Assembly (NCBI GenBank): GCA_001599975.1
Contig: BCIO01000001.1
Location: forward strand, 2,356,001-2,420,000
DNA length: 64,000 bases
Direction: 5' to 3'
Source: Cystobasidiopsis lactophilus
Taxonomy: Eukaryota; Basidiomycota; Agaricostilbomycetes; Agaricostilbales; Chionosphaeraceae
Part shown: in pieces, positions 23,980-34,838 of the stretch
Position numbering within the stretch: position 1 is the stretch's first letter
How the letters are laid out: each line of letters begins with the position of its first letter
Made by a program: the position numbers and the translations under genes
Notes under the pieces: generated by a model
The model's database searches: none
What the model was told of the DNA's origin: nothing
Seen by the model: the letters and a program-made list of their open reading frames with translations, nothing else

Positions 23980-26900
23980 TCAAAACGTAAGAAGTCGGAG
24001 CATAAACACCGAGTCTGTCAAGATGAGCCGAGCGCAGGACTCACCCAAGACAACTGCGCGTGCGAGCACATAACGAGATGAGCAAGGAGCACGCCACTTG
24101 TCGAAACAAGTGTTAAACCTACGACTCTGCTGGGCCTGTCGCAAACCCGCTTCAGCATCCTGGAGAAACAGCAAGGGCGCAGACGACTTACCTCAACCTG
24201 CCGCAACCAAATCTTGCGCAATTGGCGATTGACATCTAACGGCATATCAGACTCCAGCTTTTCGAACGATGCTGTGTCAATGCGCCACAAAACTGCGTCT
24301 CGGTCGACCGTCAAACGGGTCTGGCGGCGACCGCCAGATAAGAATGCCAGAACGCCGCATGTGCTGCAGCTCGCGTCAACCTAGCAGCCTTAAACTCTGC
24401 AAATTACCTACCTGGCAGGAAGCATCGTCTCTACGAACGTGTGCTGGAGGGCCTCCAGCTCGTTGACAGCCAACAAGCACCCCGTCTCAATCACGTAGAA
24501 GCTCGCGGCCTCGTCACCGACGTTCCAGAGGACGGTGTCTTCGGGAACATGCATCCGGGTAAAGTAGGACGTGATGCGATGGAAGAAAGTGGCCGGCTCC
24601 TTGATTTCGGTTGCAAAGGGCGAGAAGGCCTGCACCAAAATTCGAAGTGGCTGAGCCAGGTTGATTCGAGGCTCTGAGCTTTCGCCCCTGGCACCGAATC
24701 CCATGGTGTCGATGGCCGCCTCGTAGAGATGCTGCCGTCTCGGCGAATTCGCCAAATCGCCGATTGACTCCTTCGCGTCCTGAAAGACGCTGGGCGGCGT
24801 TGCAGAAGCCCCTAAACACTTCTTTAGCCTGGCAGCCTTGCCAAAGGACTAGAGCCTTACCAGCGACCCCAAAGATAGGTAGATCATCTCGCTCAACGAG
24901 ACTGGGTGGCGCGAGGTCCTGTTGGTACAGCGTTCGCAGCAGGCTGTTTTCACAATGCTGGGTTTTTCGATGTAGGCTCAGAACCGATGCCATATGCAAC
25001 GTGGGTCTGGCTCACCTCGAGAGCAGTGTTGAGGTCGGCAAACACTTGTACGCCGTCTTCTGGCTTTGACGACCACAGCTCGACCGCCTGCAATGCCTTG
25101 CCGGCTGGTGATGTCACTTCCAGTCCGCAAAGCACAAGCATGACACGCCGCGTCTTGCATAACCGTTGAAGGCGAAGAAAGGCTTCTGCAGCGCTGAAGT
25201 CGACACCTGCAGCCAAAGGGACGTCAGCGACAGGGATCGAGGCCGCTGAGACAGCCCCCCCTAACCAGTGACTCGAGCGAAATCCAGCAGCATGTAGCGA
25301 ATGGGCGACTGTCGGGTCTCTGCAACTTCGAGTAGACTCTTGATGGTCGACTCGCATTGGGACGCAGTACCGAAGAAGATTTGGCCTTGCAGCTTGATTA
25401 ATCGGATTTGCGAACCGACCTCGCGCAGGAACTGGCTTTGCTTGGGCTGGCGGCGCACAGTGGAGCTTGCCACGGCTCCGGAGAGAATCTGGCGAATAGC
25501 TGCTCGCTGCGAAGAGGTGACGACAAAAGACACGCAGGCCACCACAATGCCGACTGCGATGCCAACGACGAAGTCGACGAAAGTCTACTATTTGATCAGA
25601 TTGGGCTCTTGCGAACGACGGAGATTCCCACGCACCATCACAATCACAATGACGCAGATGGTCAGGTATTCGAAGTTGGACACTTTGCCCCAGGTGTCGA
25701 CGAGCGCTTCTTTGAGCAAATCCAGGCCAAGGATGTCTGCAGACTCGATTATGGGCTGATTGTGGGCGAATGAATTCAAATGAAACTCACAAATCAACGC
25801 GCCTACGACCATGACCGGCAGGAAGCCGATCACAGAAGGGCCGGCCAAGAGGATAGCCACCGTCACGAGGGCTAGCAGAAACCCCGCAGACCGCGTGTCA
25901 CCGCCAACTCTATAGAACAGCACAGAGTTCGTGTAGACCACTGGCAAAAGCTGGGTTAAGGTCTCCAATTTGAACAGGGCCGGTGGGCTCACAGTAGTTG
26001 GGGATCGTTCCAACCATGCCAGCCAAAAAGTTGGACAGGCCGTGGTTCACAAGCTCGACATCGGGCTCCAGGTTGTATTCCTGGATGGACAAGGCCAGGG
26101 CGGGCAAGTTCAAAGGGATGTGCAACATGGCGAAGAAGACGAGGGCGAGCTGCGTCGGCATCGTGGCCATCAATGCTTCCCAGGATGTGTTGCGAAAGTC
26201 TGCACGGTGGGCTTAGTCATCGTTCTACAGAGAAAATGCTGTTGGCCTACCAAACTGCAGCCATGGGTCGTACCACGTCGAGTCGACATTGCCGAGGTCG
26301 AAGATCCAGCCCAGATGTCGAAGGCGGTCAATTGAAAGGCCAAGGATCCCAAGGGCGACAATGTAAAAGATGGCAGCGACGCCGAGAAAGAAGCTCGGCA
26401 TGACGGACGAGCTGTCGATGCGGGCGGTGAGCTCCCTCAAGATAAAGGCTAGGACCAGCGGTATCGCCCAAAGAGGCAAGGTCGAGAGCTCAAAGAACAT
26501 TTTGACCGTGTCCCACGAGAGCGCCACGCTGGAGTTTTCGTCAATGCGGGCTGTGACCTGCAAGCCAGTGACGACGAGAAAGGCGCCGATACCGCCAATA
26601 CAGCCGAGGAGGATGTGGCGAGGAAAAAATTCGAGAAGATAGCCGACCTTGAAAACGCCGAGTACGAAGAAAACAATGCCCGTGAGGATCGATGAGAGGG
26701 CGAAGGCGGCCATTACGGTGGCGACAACGCGCCCAGGGCTGTCTAGGCCGACGTCGTTCTGGATCTGATAGACCATGCTGTCGGAACGCACTTTGTTTAG
26801 TCAACTGTTTCGGCAAGAAAGAACAAGCAAAATGGGTCAAAGCGAACCTGTGCAAAAATGGAACAATTTCGATCATCATGCTGCCGTTGCCGGCCTTGAA

Positions 26901-28141
26901 AATGCTGCGGGTGCTGTACACGAGCTGCGAGACGATGCAGCTGACGAAGAACTATGGCAGCGATGAGCACCAGCTTATGACTGACTGGGAACGACTGACC
27001 ATGGAGACGCCGATGCCCTGTAGAAGGAGAGTTCATCAATTGGATCAGCTGCCGGAAGATGATAAGAAAGAGCGCTGCTCACGCCATAATCGCTGAATAC
27101 AGGCGTTTTGGCTTTCGTGAAGTTCAGTAAAGGAACGCCACCCCGAAAGCGCGAGACACAATACTCACGGAACATAACCAAGCCATAAGTCACGCCGTCC
27201 AACAAGTTCAACAGGATGCCCAGCAAGACGGCTGGGATTAGTCGGACGGGCTCTTTGTACACATCGCGCCAGGTCAAGCTTTTGGCTTGCTTTTTCAACA
27301 GGGTGACGCGCCGCTTGACATAGCGTTCTGCGGCTTCCAGCGTCTTGTGAGGCTGGGTAGTTGCTGTCAGAGGCTTGTATTCATCCGCAATGGAAGTCAG
27401 GGTTGATAACAGGGGAGTTCGTTCGTCGCTGCTTTCGAGATCGCTGATTCGTTCGCCTTCGTGCAAAGTGGGAGATGGAGGTCTGATTGGACTAGGTGGA
27501 CTGATACGGATAGAGGCTCGGCGGGGTGGCACTGGCGTCTTGGCTCCAGACGAGCCGCTGTCGTCTTGGGGCGGTGACGAGCCGCTGTCGCTTTCTGGCT
27601 GAGAGGTCGAGGCCTTGGCCTGCTCCGAGCTGAGCATCTGAGCTAGGCCACTGGGGGCGTTGGGTGTGATGCTGGCAGACCGGGAGGCGGACGTGCCCGC
27701 TACCAAGCTGGTGAGGTCGCCGGCGCTGGCGACGGTTTGCAGGTTGGAGGGCTGCGCGCCCGTCGACTGCGACCGACCAGATCTTCGAAGGTCAAACGAC
27801 AAAGATCCCAGACGCAAGCTTCCTAGCAAACATGGCCAGGAGGAAACGTTCAGCACCTCCAGGCTCCGGCACACGCTAAAACGAGAGAAAGCGGCCTCAC
27901 CCTCTCTGATGTCAGCTACATCTTGGGTGAAGTTCGGAGCATCATTCTTGTAGCTGCTGCTCGGCGCAAAGGCGATGTACGAGCGGCCAGCCGGGCTGAA
28001 ATGCTTTCATCATGACGGCCGCATTTTTGAGATTCGCAAGGCGAAAGCGGCTCACATCGATATGCCAGAGGCACTCGCACTGACGGCAGAGTTGAGAGGA
28101 GAGCTGTGCTGATCTGACAGCACTGAATCTCGACGTCTCAT
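23980..28141 (-). CDS. VSB1: SulP/STAS transporter with cNMP-binding-like domain, Vsb1 type
   Basis: Polytopic SLC26/SulP-type protein resembling S. cerevisiae YGR125W/Vsb1, which is needed for vacuolar uptake of basic amino acids; vacuolar membrane location is inferred from that. Order of parts: a Ser/Pro-rich cytosolic N-terminus (MRRRDSVLSDQHSSPLNSAV, chosen because two introns then run in frame to GRSYIAFAPSSSYKNDAPNF); transmembrane core with LIPAVLLGILLNLLDGVTYG, FFPRHILLGCIGGIGAFLVV, PLWAIPLVLAFILRE, LVFFAMLHIPLNLPALALSI and VNHGLSNFLAGMVGTIPNY; STAS domain with IRLIKLQGQIFFGTASQCES, YMLLDFARVTG and VDFSAAEAFLRLQRL; then a cyclic-nucleotide-binding-like fold with VPEDTVLWNVGDEAASFYVI, ETGCLLAV and VDRDAVLWRID. 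About ten introns. The exact stop is uncertain (23980 by the last readable exon). Confidence 0.88.
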
Positions 28142-28314
28142 CCGGTGCTTGGGAACGAAGGGGTTGAAAATCCGGCTCAAGTTCAAACTCGCGAGAGTCG
28201 CTGCTCGCGTGCCATATTTCGCCTTGGCTCAACTTTCGTGGAGACGCTCGAAGGGAATGTGGTTCAAATGCTGCCTAGAAAAAGTACAATGAAGACGCAA
28301 TGCGAGTCAAAAGG

Positions 28315-29417
28315 TCAAATCAAAACCTGTAGCAGCCCACCGTCGTGAGAAAGGAGGTCGTGAGCAGAACTCAGCGAGAGCAACTCACAGTCTCGAGGGT
28401 CCATATCCGTCGTGCCCAGACCTTCTGAGGTGCGGCTGAAGAGTCCGGCGCGGCTTCAATGTCTGACGCATCCCACCAGCACTTTCGGGCTGGCTTCCTC
28501 CAGAACAGCAGCAGCTTTTGCGCGGTGGCTAGCTGGGTGGCGTTGACCATAGGCTGGGCTGCTTTAGGTGGCGTCGAGGATTTGCCTGAGGCTGAGGGTG
28601 CAGGGGCTTCGGTTTCTGGGAAGTCGATGCCGGTCTTGAGGAGGACCAAGGCGATGGAGGTGATGCAGCACCGGTTCGGCTCCAGCGTCCTATACCCCCA
28701 TTCGTCATCCTTCTCAAACCCGCTGTCGGTTCCGGCCAGAGCAAACTCAGACGTGATGCACAGGAGTAGAGGAGCCCGATGAAACGCACCTCATGCAGAG
28801 CATGTCGATCAAGTGCTGCTCTGCCACGTTCTTTTCCCTGTTGACGTTCCTTTGCAGGGCCGTAAAGATCGACTTGCGGCCGAGCAGCGACTTGCCGCAG
28901 TCCTTCTTGAGCTGGGCGAGCGCCTCGTTCGGGTTGCCATCGTCCGCCACAGCCGGGTGGACGGGGTCGGTGGCTGCCATGGTCGCTGGTCTCTTGGGTG
29001 GGATGGCAAAGTACTCGAGCTCCTCGCGGAGGATGATGATGGCCTGTTTGTGGAAGAGCGGGTTCTGCAAGCCGGGGCTGGACAGGTCGTTGGTGTCCAT
29101 GTAAGGCCGCTTGGGCGCCTCAGCCGTGCCGTAGAACGCTTCCCGGGCCTTCTCGAAGAAGTTGAGGATGAAGGCGAGGCAGGCGCCGTCGAACTGGGCG
29201 GCGTCCGTCAGCATTGTTGCTCGACGTTCGTGCCCGCCCACGAACTCACATCGACGTAATACTCGTCCTCCTCCTCGTTCACCGACCCGTCTGGCAGTAT
29301 GCGCTGCGTCGAGTTGAGCACCAGGCCATTGGGGAACAGGCAGAGCAAGATCGATTCAGGCAGCGCCGTCAGCGTCTCGCGAGCCAGGTGGAATCGCTCG
29401 CCCCGGAGCGAGAGCAT
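28315..29417 (-). CDS. WHI2: Whi2-like BTB/KCTD-fold protein
   Basis: Resembles Whi2, the general-stress and TORC1-damping factor that acts with Psr phosphatases in yeast. The BTB-like domain is MLSLRGERFHLARETLTALP, ESILLCLFPNGLVLN, then EDEYYVDV and FDGACLAFILNFFEKARE. A central region with QNPLFHKQAIIILREELEYF follows, then KSIFTALQRNVNREKNVAEQ, GYRTLEPNRCCITSIALVLL, QLATAQKLLLFWRKPARKCW and WDASDIE. The last exon adds RIWTLETVLI before the stop at 28315, using a 3' intron (gtgagttgct...ctacag). The start at 29417 sits just before the conserved GERF block; an upstream exon is possible. The gene lies 174 bp upstream of the Vsb1-type gene on the same strand. Confidence 0.85.
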
Positions 29418-29664
29418 GCTGCGGCCGCCTGTGAGCACGCTTCTTAGAGCTGCTCAGAGGCTTGTACAGACATATTCTGGTCCATTGGAGGCCGATTTGC
29501 TTAGGTCTTCGGTCGCTCGTCGACCAGCCTCTCCTCCGCTGCCTCACAAAGGGCGGAGTCGCGGCTCACAAGTCATGGGCGACTTTTTTGTTCGGGCGCG
29601 AAAAGCGTGCAATAACGATGTAGCGATAACAAGCAAATAACTAGGAAGAGGTCTAAAGGGCAAG

Positions 29665-31411
29665 TCACTTCTTGAGCAGGTGGCCAATCTCGTTGAACAT
29701 CAGGGCCAGCGAGTCGTCGGAGGCCTGCCGCTTCACCGGACTCGAGCTCATCAGCTGGTCCACCTCATCGAACGCCTCTTGTTCATCTCTCTGCCTCTCG
29801 GCCACGGTCCGGATGCCTTTGGGCTTAGTCTTCTTGGTGGAAGAGCGAGCGGGTGGCGATGTGGCGTGGACCGCTGGCTTCCGGGCTGGCGAGGATTGGC
29901 TGGCGTTCCGCTTGTTCCTTCGAGCGGCAGATGAAGATGGAACGGCGGTGAAAGGGTCGTCGATGTCGTTTCGCCCGGCCTGGTCCTCGTAGTGTGACGG
30001 GAAAGCGAGCGAGGCGGTGGCGTCGAGCGAAAAGTTCGAGGTGGACGCCGCTGGGGTGTAGATGGAGCTGGAAGATGGACTGGAGTAGAACAAGTGTGGC
30101 TGAAGGGGAGGCGAGAGCGGCGCGCTAGCATTGGGTGTTGCTCGTGCCGGCTTGAGTGCAGACGGCGTTCGACCTCTAGACGCAGGCGACTCCATCGCGA
30201 GAGCAGAGTAGCGCTGGGCCTTTGGAGTCGATTGTGGACTGAATGCAGGAACCGGGTTGTCAGATAACGTCCACCGCTGGACGCTGTGCGTGGTCTGGGC
30301 GTCATTGGTCTGGATGCCGGACGGTGGCTGGGGAATGTCCATGCCAGAATGCGCGGGGTTCACTGCCTTTGGGTTTGAGCACACTGAACAGCAATCTGGG
30401 CAATTTGAGTGTCTCACTGTCCGAAAAACCATAGTGGCGGTCGGATCTTGCTGGCGAGTAAGGATCCTCCTCCGGCGTCGCCCCATAATCGTCCCAATTT
30501 TGCACTCCCTTCTTCAGACTGTTCTGAGCGAGGCGAGTCCTCTTGCCCTTCGGGCTGAGCGAGTTGTAGACTGAGCTGAGAGCGCGCTGCACACCCGAAG
30601 GCTGTTGCTGGCTGGCTCCACCAAATTCCGAATAAGCTTCTTGGGCGCTGTAACCGGTCCGACTCTGGGCCATGTAGTTGTCGAGGTCTTCGTCCACCAG
30701 CTCCGCAGACGGGATCAGCGGCAGCGGGCGCCGCGCCACCTCGTCTTCGTCCGCCGTCGCCGCCCGAGTGCCCCAACCCCACCCTCTGTCCCCGTCGAGC
30801 TGAGGCGTCGAGTCTGAAGGGTAATATTGGTGCTCTTCAAAGCCGTTGTCGTAAGGTAGCTGTGGCTGCGGCAGGTCGTCGTAACGCTGCGTCGACTTCT
30901 CGTTGAACAGCGACTTCTCGTCCTCTCGGGGACTGGAAGAGTGAAACCAGCCTGCGATGCTCTTGCCCAGGGACGGTGACCCTCGCTTGCGTCTTCTCCG
31001 AGCGTAGAAATAGCCAAGCAGTCCCACCGCAAGAATGCAAGCCCCAGCGATGACCAACGGCATGACAGTGGTCTTCAAGCTGTTGTTAACCGGGGTCGAA
31101 GATGCGGTGGCTGAAGCAGCTAAGTCGGTAGTGCTCGAGGAGGAGGCTGTGGCAGAGCTCGGCGACGAGGCTGAATCGGAAGTTGTCGTGCTGGGCATGG
31201 AGGTGGAGCTGGGCTTCGACGCCGTCGTTCTCGTTCGAGTTGGGGAGGGAGTGGTAGATGTGCTAGGGGTCCAAAGGCCATTGTTGTACGTCGTTGTGGC
31301 CGACGAAGCCACGGGCAAGGGAGTGTTGTGCAAAGACTGGAGCGCAGCATCGGTCGTCTCCTGTGCGGCCGCCGCTGTATTGGTCTCGCCAGCGTGTGTG
31401 ATGGCCGGCAT
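29665..31411 (-). CDS. Single-pass membrane protein with Ser/Thr-rich ectodomain
   Basis: No family recognised. The first ~120 residues are extremely Ser/Thr/Ala-rich (LWTPSTSTTPSPTRTRTTAS), typical of an O-mannosylated extracellular stalk. One membrane segment follows, VMPLVIAGACILAVGLLGYF, directly followed by YARRRRKRG, which predicts a cytosolic C-terminus. The long tail contains QPQLPYDNGFEEHQYYPSD, DLDNYMAQSRTGYSAQEAYS, ALSSVYNSLSPKGKRTRLAQ and ends LALMFNEIGHLLKK. One intron near 30420-30365 (gtgagacact...ggcag) joins GFSD to MNPAHSGMDIPQ. The layout resembles Mid2/Wsc-type cell-wall sensors, but there is no N-terminal signal peptide and no cysteine-rich domain, so this is only an analogy. 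An unseen upstream exon could carry a signal sequence. Confidence 0.65.
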
Positions 31412-32057
31412 CTTTCAATAGGCAACCAGGACCAGCCAAGCGTCGCCGAGCAGAGTCAAGAGCTCCAAGCTCTGCGTTCATTGACAACATCTAACTATCT
31501 TCGCCCTGCGCGTCAGTTTCGCAATAATGGTTTGTTCGAAGACCTCCTCGCTGTTGCATGTAGTAGTAGTGCAATCCATTGCCCGAGCGGAGTTACAATG
31601 GGCCAATGCAAACGCACCAAAAATCGACATGAAGCGTGTGCATCTCATTTCTCTTTGCCTCCCTCCTCCAGCCTTGCTCTAGCTACTGCCCTCCTTCAGC
31701 TGGTTCCCATGGGCACTGAGCTGGCCTGTGTATTGGTTGTGAGATTGCCTTGCCCTTAAATCATCGTGTTCAGCGATGGAGAGCCACTGCCAGCTCTTGC
31801 TTCGACTTTGCCCCGCTGCGCATCATTATGCATATCGAGTTTGCTGTCGTTGCTCTTGCGCGCAGGGTCATGCGCGATATGCTCCTCTGCGTAGGGAGGG
31901 CGTCGCATCGCCGATCCCGGCAACCCTCGTTGCTGAAGTTCGAGGGGCCCCAGCTGCCATTTTGCCTGTCCATCTGGCCCCACATTTTTGAGCCTGTTCT
32001 TGGGATGCGCAAGCTTTCTCTGCATCGTTGACTCTGTCCTTTCGTCCCTTTGAAGTT
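31412..32057. promoter_or_regulatory. Divergent spacer between membrane protein and first monooxygenase
   Basis: About 650 bp between divergent start codons. No supported coding exon; it should hold two promoters. An upstream signal-peptide exon of the minus-strand membrane protein could be hidden here, but I found no good candidate. Confidence 0.35.
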
Positions 32058-34518
32058 ATGGCCGCCGCCGAACCCCCAAGCGCCTCTGCCATTGGCTACC
32101 AGGCGCCTCAAGCTCTCCGAGATGAATCGTCGCTCCTCAGGCAGGGTCTACAAGGCGCTGCTAGAGGACACCACCGTGTCGCCGATACAGCACCTCCAGC
32201 TGCTCCCCGAGAGGCCAAGCCCAACATGCTTGGATCCAAGCTGATGGAGCCCAAGCACATTCGCGTCGCCTGCATTGGTCTTGGCTTTAGTGGCACCTTT
32301 TTGGGGCTGGCGCACGAGAAGTATCTGCAAAACGTCGAGTTTGTCATCTACGAGAAGAACGCGGATGCTGGTGGCACCTGGTACGAAAACAAGTAGTGAG
32401 CTTGCGAGACTATCCATGCGCATTTGCGAGCCGCTTTTAATGCCATTCTTTCTCTAAGTCCTGGAGCTGCTTGCGACGTGCCCAGGTAGGTGTCTAAATC
32501 CACGGTCAGTCAAGCAGCTCAGCCGATTCATTGGACATTGACTCCTGTAGCCCGATCTACTGCTACACATTCCACCCCAACCCGGACTACAGCCGCTACT
32601 ACGCTGGATCAGATGAGATCCAAAAGTACATTCGCTCTGTGTATGATCAGTATGGGGTGGACAAGTACACCAAGTTCAATCATCGCGTCGTCTCCGCCAT
32701 TTGGAATGAAACGACTGCCCACTGGGACCTCGAGATTCTAAATGGCGAGGGCAACATCATCAAGGACTCGGTCAACGTTCTTTTGAACTGTGGTGGCGTG
32801 TTGAACGCGTGGGTTGTTCTTGTTGCTCTTTGGAGCAGACGTTGGGGCGCTTAACTGGTCCGTTTTGCCATTACAGTTGGAAGTGGCCCAAGATCAAGGG
32901 TCTCGAGAAGTTCAAGGGCACTCTCTGCCACAGTGCCCATTATGATAGATCCGCGGTGGTGAAAGGGAAGCGAGCGGCCCTCATCGGATCTGGCTCTTCT
33001 GGGGTTCAAATTCTCCCGACGCTCCAGCGAGAGGCCGTCCATGTCGACACATACATGCGCTCAAAGTTTTACATTGGTTTGTGATGCTCGCTGCAAAGTC
33101 GTGCGTCCACAACTGACATTTGTTCCTGCCATAGTGGACACCATGATTGGCCGCATGGCCGAAACCCTCGGCTTGGACACCCGCGAATCCAAGTTTGTCT
33201 TCACCGAAGAAGAGAAGCAGCGCTTCCGCGACGATCCTACCTACTTGATGCAATTTCGCCGCGAAATTGAAAAGTGAGTTCCTCGCAGCGACTTTCTTCT
33301 GCTTGATCGTCTCAAAACATTCCACGACAGCGACATGAACTACTTCTTCGACATGTGCAAGCCTGACACGCCATCTCAGATCGCCGTTCGTCAAATGGCC
33401 GTCGACAAGATGACCAAGGCCTTGGAAAAGAAGCCGGAGATCTTGGAAGCCATCTTGCCCACCACATTCGGCGTCGGCTGCAGACGGCTCACTCCCGGTC
33501 CTGGCTTCTTGGAGGCGCTCAGATCTGACAACTGCGAGCTGATCACCAACGAAATTGCGGAGGTCACCGAGGACTCGATCATCGACTCGGCCGGCAAGGA
33601 AAGAAAGGTGGATTTCATCTGCTGTGCGACCGGATTCGACAACAGCTGGGCCCCTCGCTTCCACTTGGAAGGCCGCGACGGCTACATCTGCGGCGCCGAA
33701 TTTGCCGAGCATCCAGAGTCCTACCTGTCTATGTCTCTCCAGTCACTTCCCAACTATTTCGTTAGCTTCGGGCCTAACGTATGTGTCCTTTGGCGCTTGC
33801 TTCTGGCCTCTCTGATCTTTTTTACACAGTGCTGCGGCGCCAATGGTTCCGCCACCGCGGTGCTCGAAGGCACCTGCGAATATAGTAAGTCCTTCTCCCT
33901 CTCACAGGCCTTTATCTGTCGAGCGGGAGTGACTCATTGCTGTTGCAGTGTTGAAGTTCATCCAAAAGATGCAGCGTCAAGACATTCGCAGCTTCTGCAT
34001 CAAGCCAGAGGCCGTTCGCGAGTTTCAGGCGGTCAAGGACGTCATCCTCGAGACCACCGTCTTTTCTCAGCCTTGCAGTTCGTGGTACAAGCAAGGGAAG
34101 ATCGATGGCCCTGTCACCGGAACGTGGCCCGGTTCCACCCTCCATTTCTTGGAGGTCATCGAGGAACCGCGCTGGGAAGATGTGAGCTTTCTGTACTTGC
34201 TTTGATGCTTTTGCTAAGGCAAATGCCATGCAGTACGACTGGGAGTACCAATACGCCTCCAGATTTTCTTACTTTGGCAACGGGCAGTCGTCCGTTGAGG
34301 CCGCCGGTCAGCACCGCTCGTACCACCTCGTCACCCGTCTCAACATGTACGATGAGTGAGTTCTGCTCAAGCTGCGATGTGGAAGTTCATTCAGCTAATG
34401 GACGTGGGCTTATTTCAGCATCAAGGCCAAGCACGGCGTGCCCATTGTCAAGGTCAACCATGACATGACCTTTGAAGAGGAGAATGCCAAGAAGCAGGGA
34501 GCCGCTCCATCCTCTTGA
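32058..34518 (+). CDS. Baeyer-Villiger-type flavin monooxygenase, copy 1
   Basis: FAD/NADPH-dependent class B monooxygenase; the substrate is unknown. Spliced blocks: FAD-binding IRVACIGLGFSGTFLGLAHE, VIYEKNADAGGTWYENKYPG, AACDVPSPIYCYTFHPNPDY and SRYYAGSDEIQKYIRSVYDQ. The second Rossmann fold is KRAALIGSGSSGVQILPTLQ. The fingerprint position reads FKGTLCHSAHYDR, that is F-x-G-x3-H as expected, but with Tyr in place of the usual Trp. Later blocks are TTFGVGCRRLTPGPGFLEAL, DFICCATGFDNSWAPRFHLE, ANGSATAVLEGTCEY, and FSQPCSSWYKQGKIDGPVTG with WPGSTLHFLEVIEEPRWEDY. It ends AKKQGAAPSS. About eight short introns; a 24-nt coding piece (near 32459-32486) lies between two of them. The N-terminal ~75 residues before the FAD motif are low complexity. 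Confidence 0.87.
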
Positions 34519-34838
34519 AGCAGTGGCGTGAGTGAGGCATGAAATTGGGAGGGAGGTTTGTGACGCGACATGCTGTGTGTGCCCTCTTTCGTGCTTCCTC
34601 GTTGCCCTCTAACCGCCGCCGCGAGGACGGTCGCTCGTAGGATGCCACTGCTATATACCACTGCTCTGTTCAGCGGCCTGTCACATAGAGTCCATCGGGC
34701 TTATGCCTCCACGGAAGAAACGGAAGAACTTGCTTATGCGACATCGCGGCCTTTCAAAGTTTCTGTGTGGGGTCCCCGCCGAAGCGACCTTCCTGCTCTC
34801 TTTTCTTCTCGCCAAGAGTCCCTATCCAACTCGAAACT

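Noticed and set aside
33000-33712. Minus-strand open frame of about 240 codons antisense to the first monooxygenase
   Set aside because: It crosses the exons and introns of a well-supported flavoprotein gene and shows no family motif.
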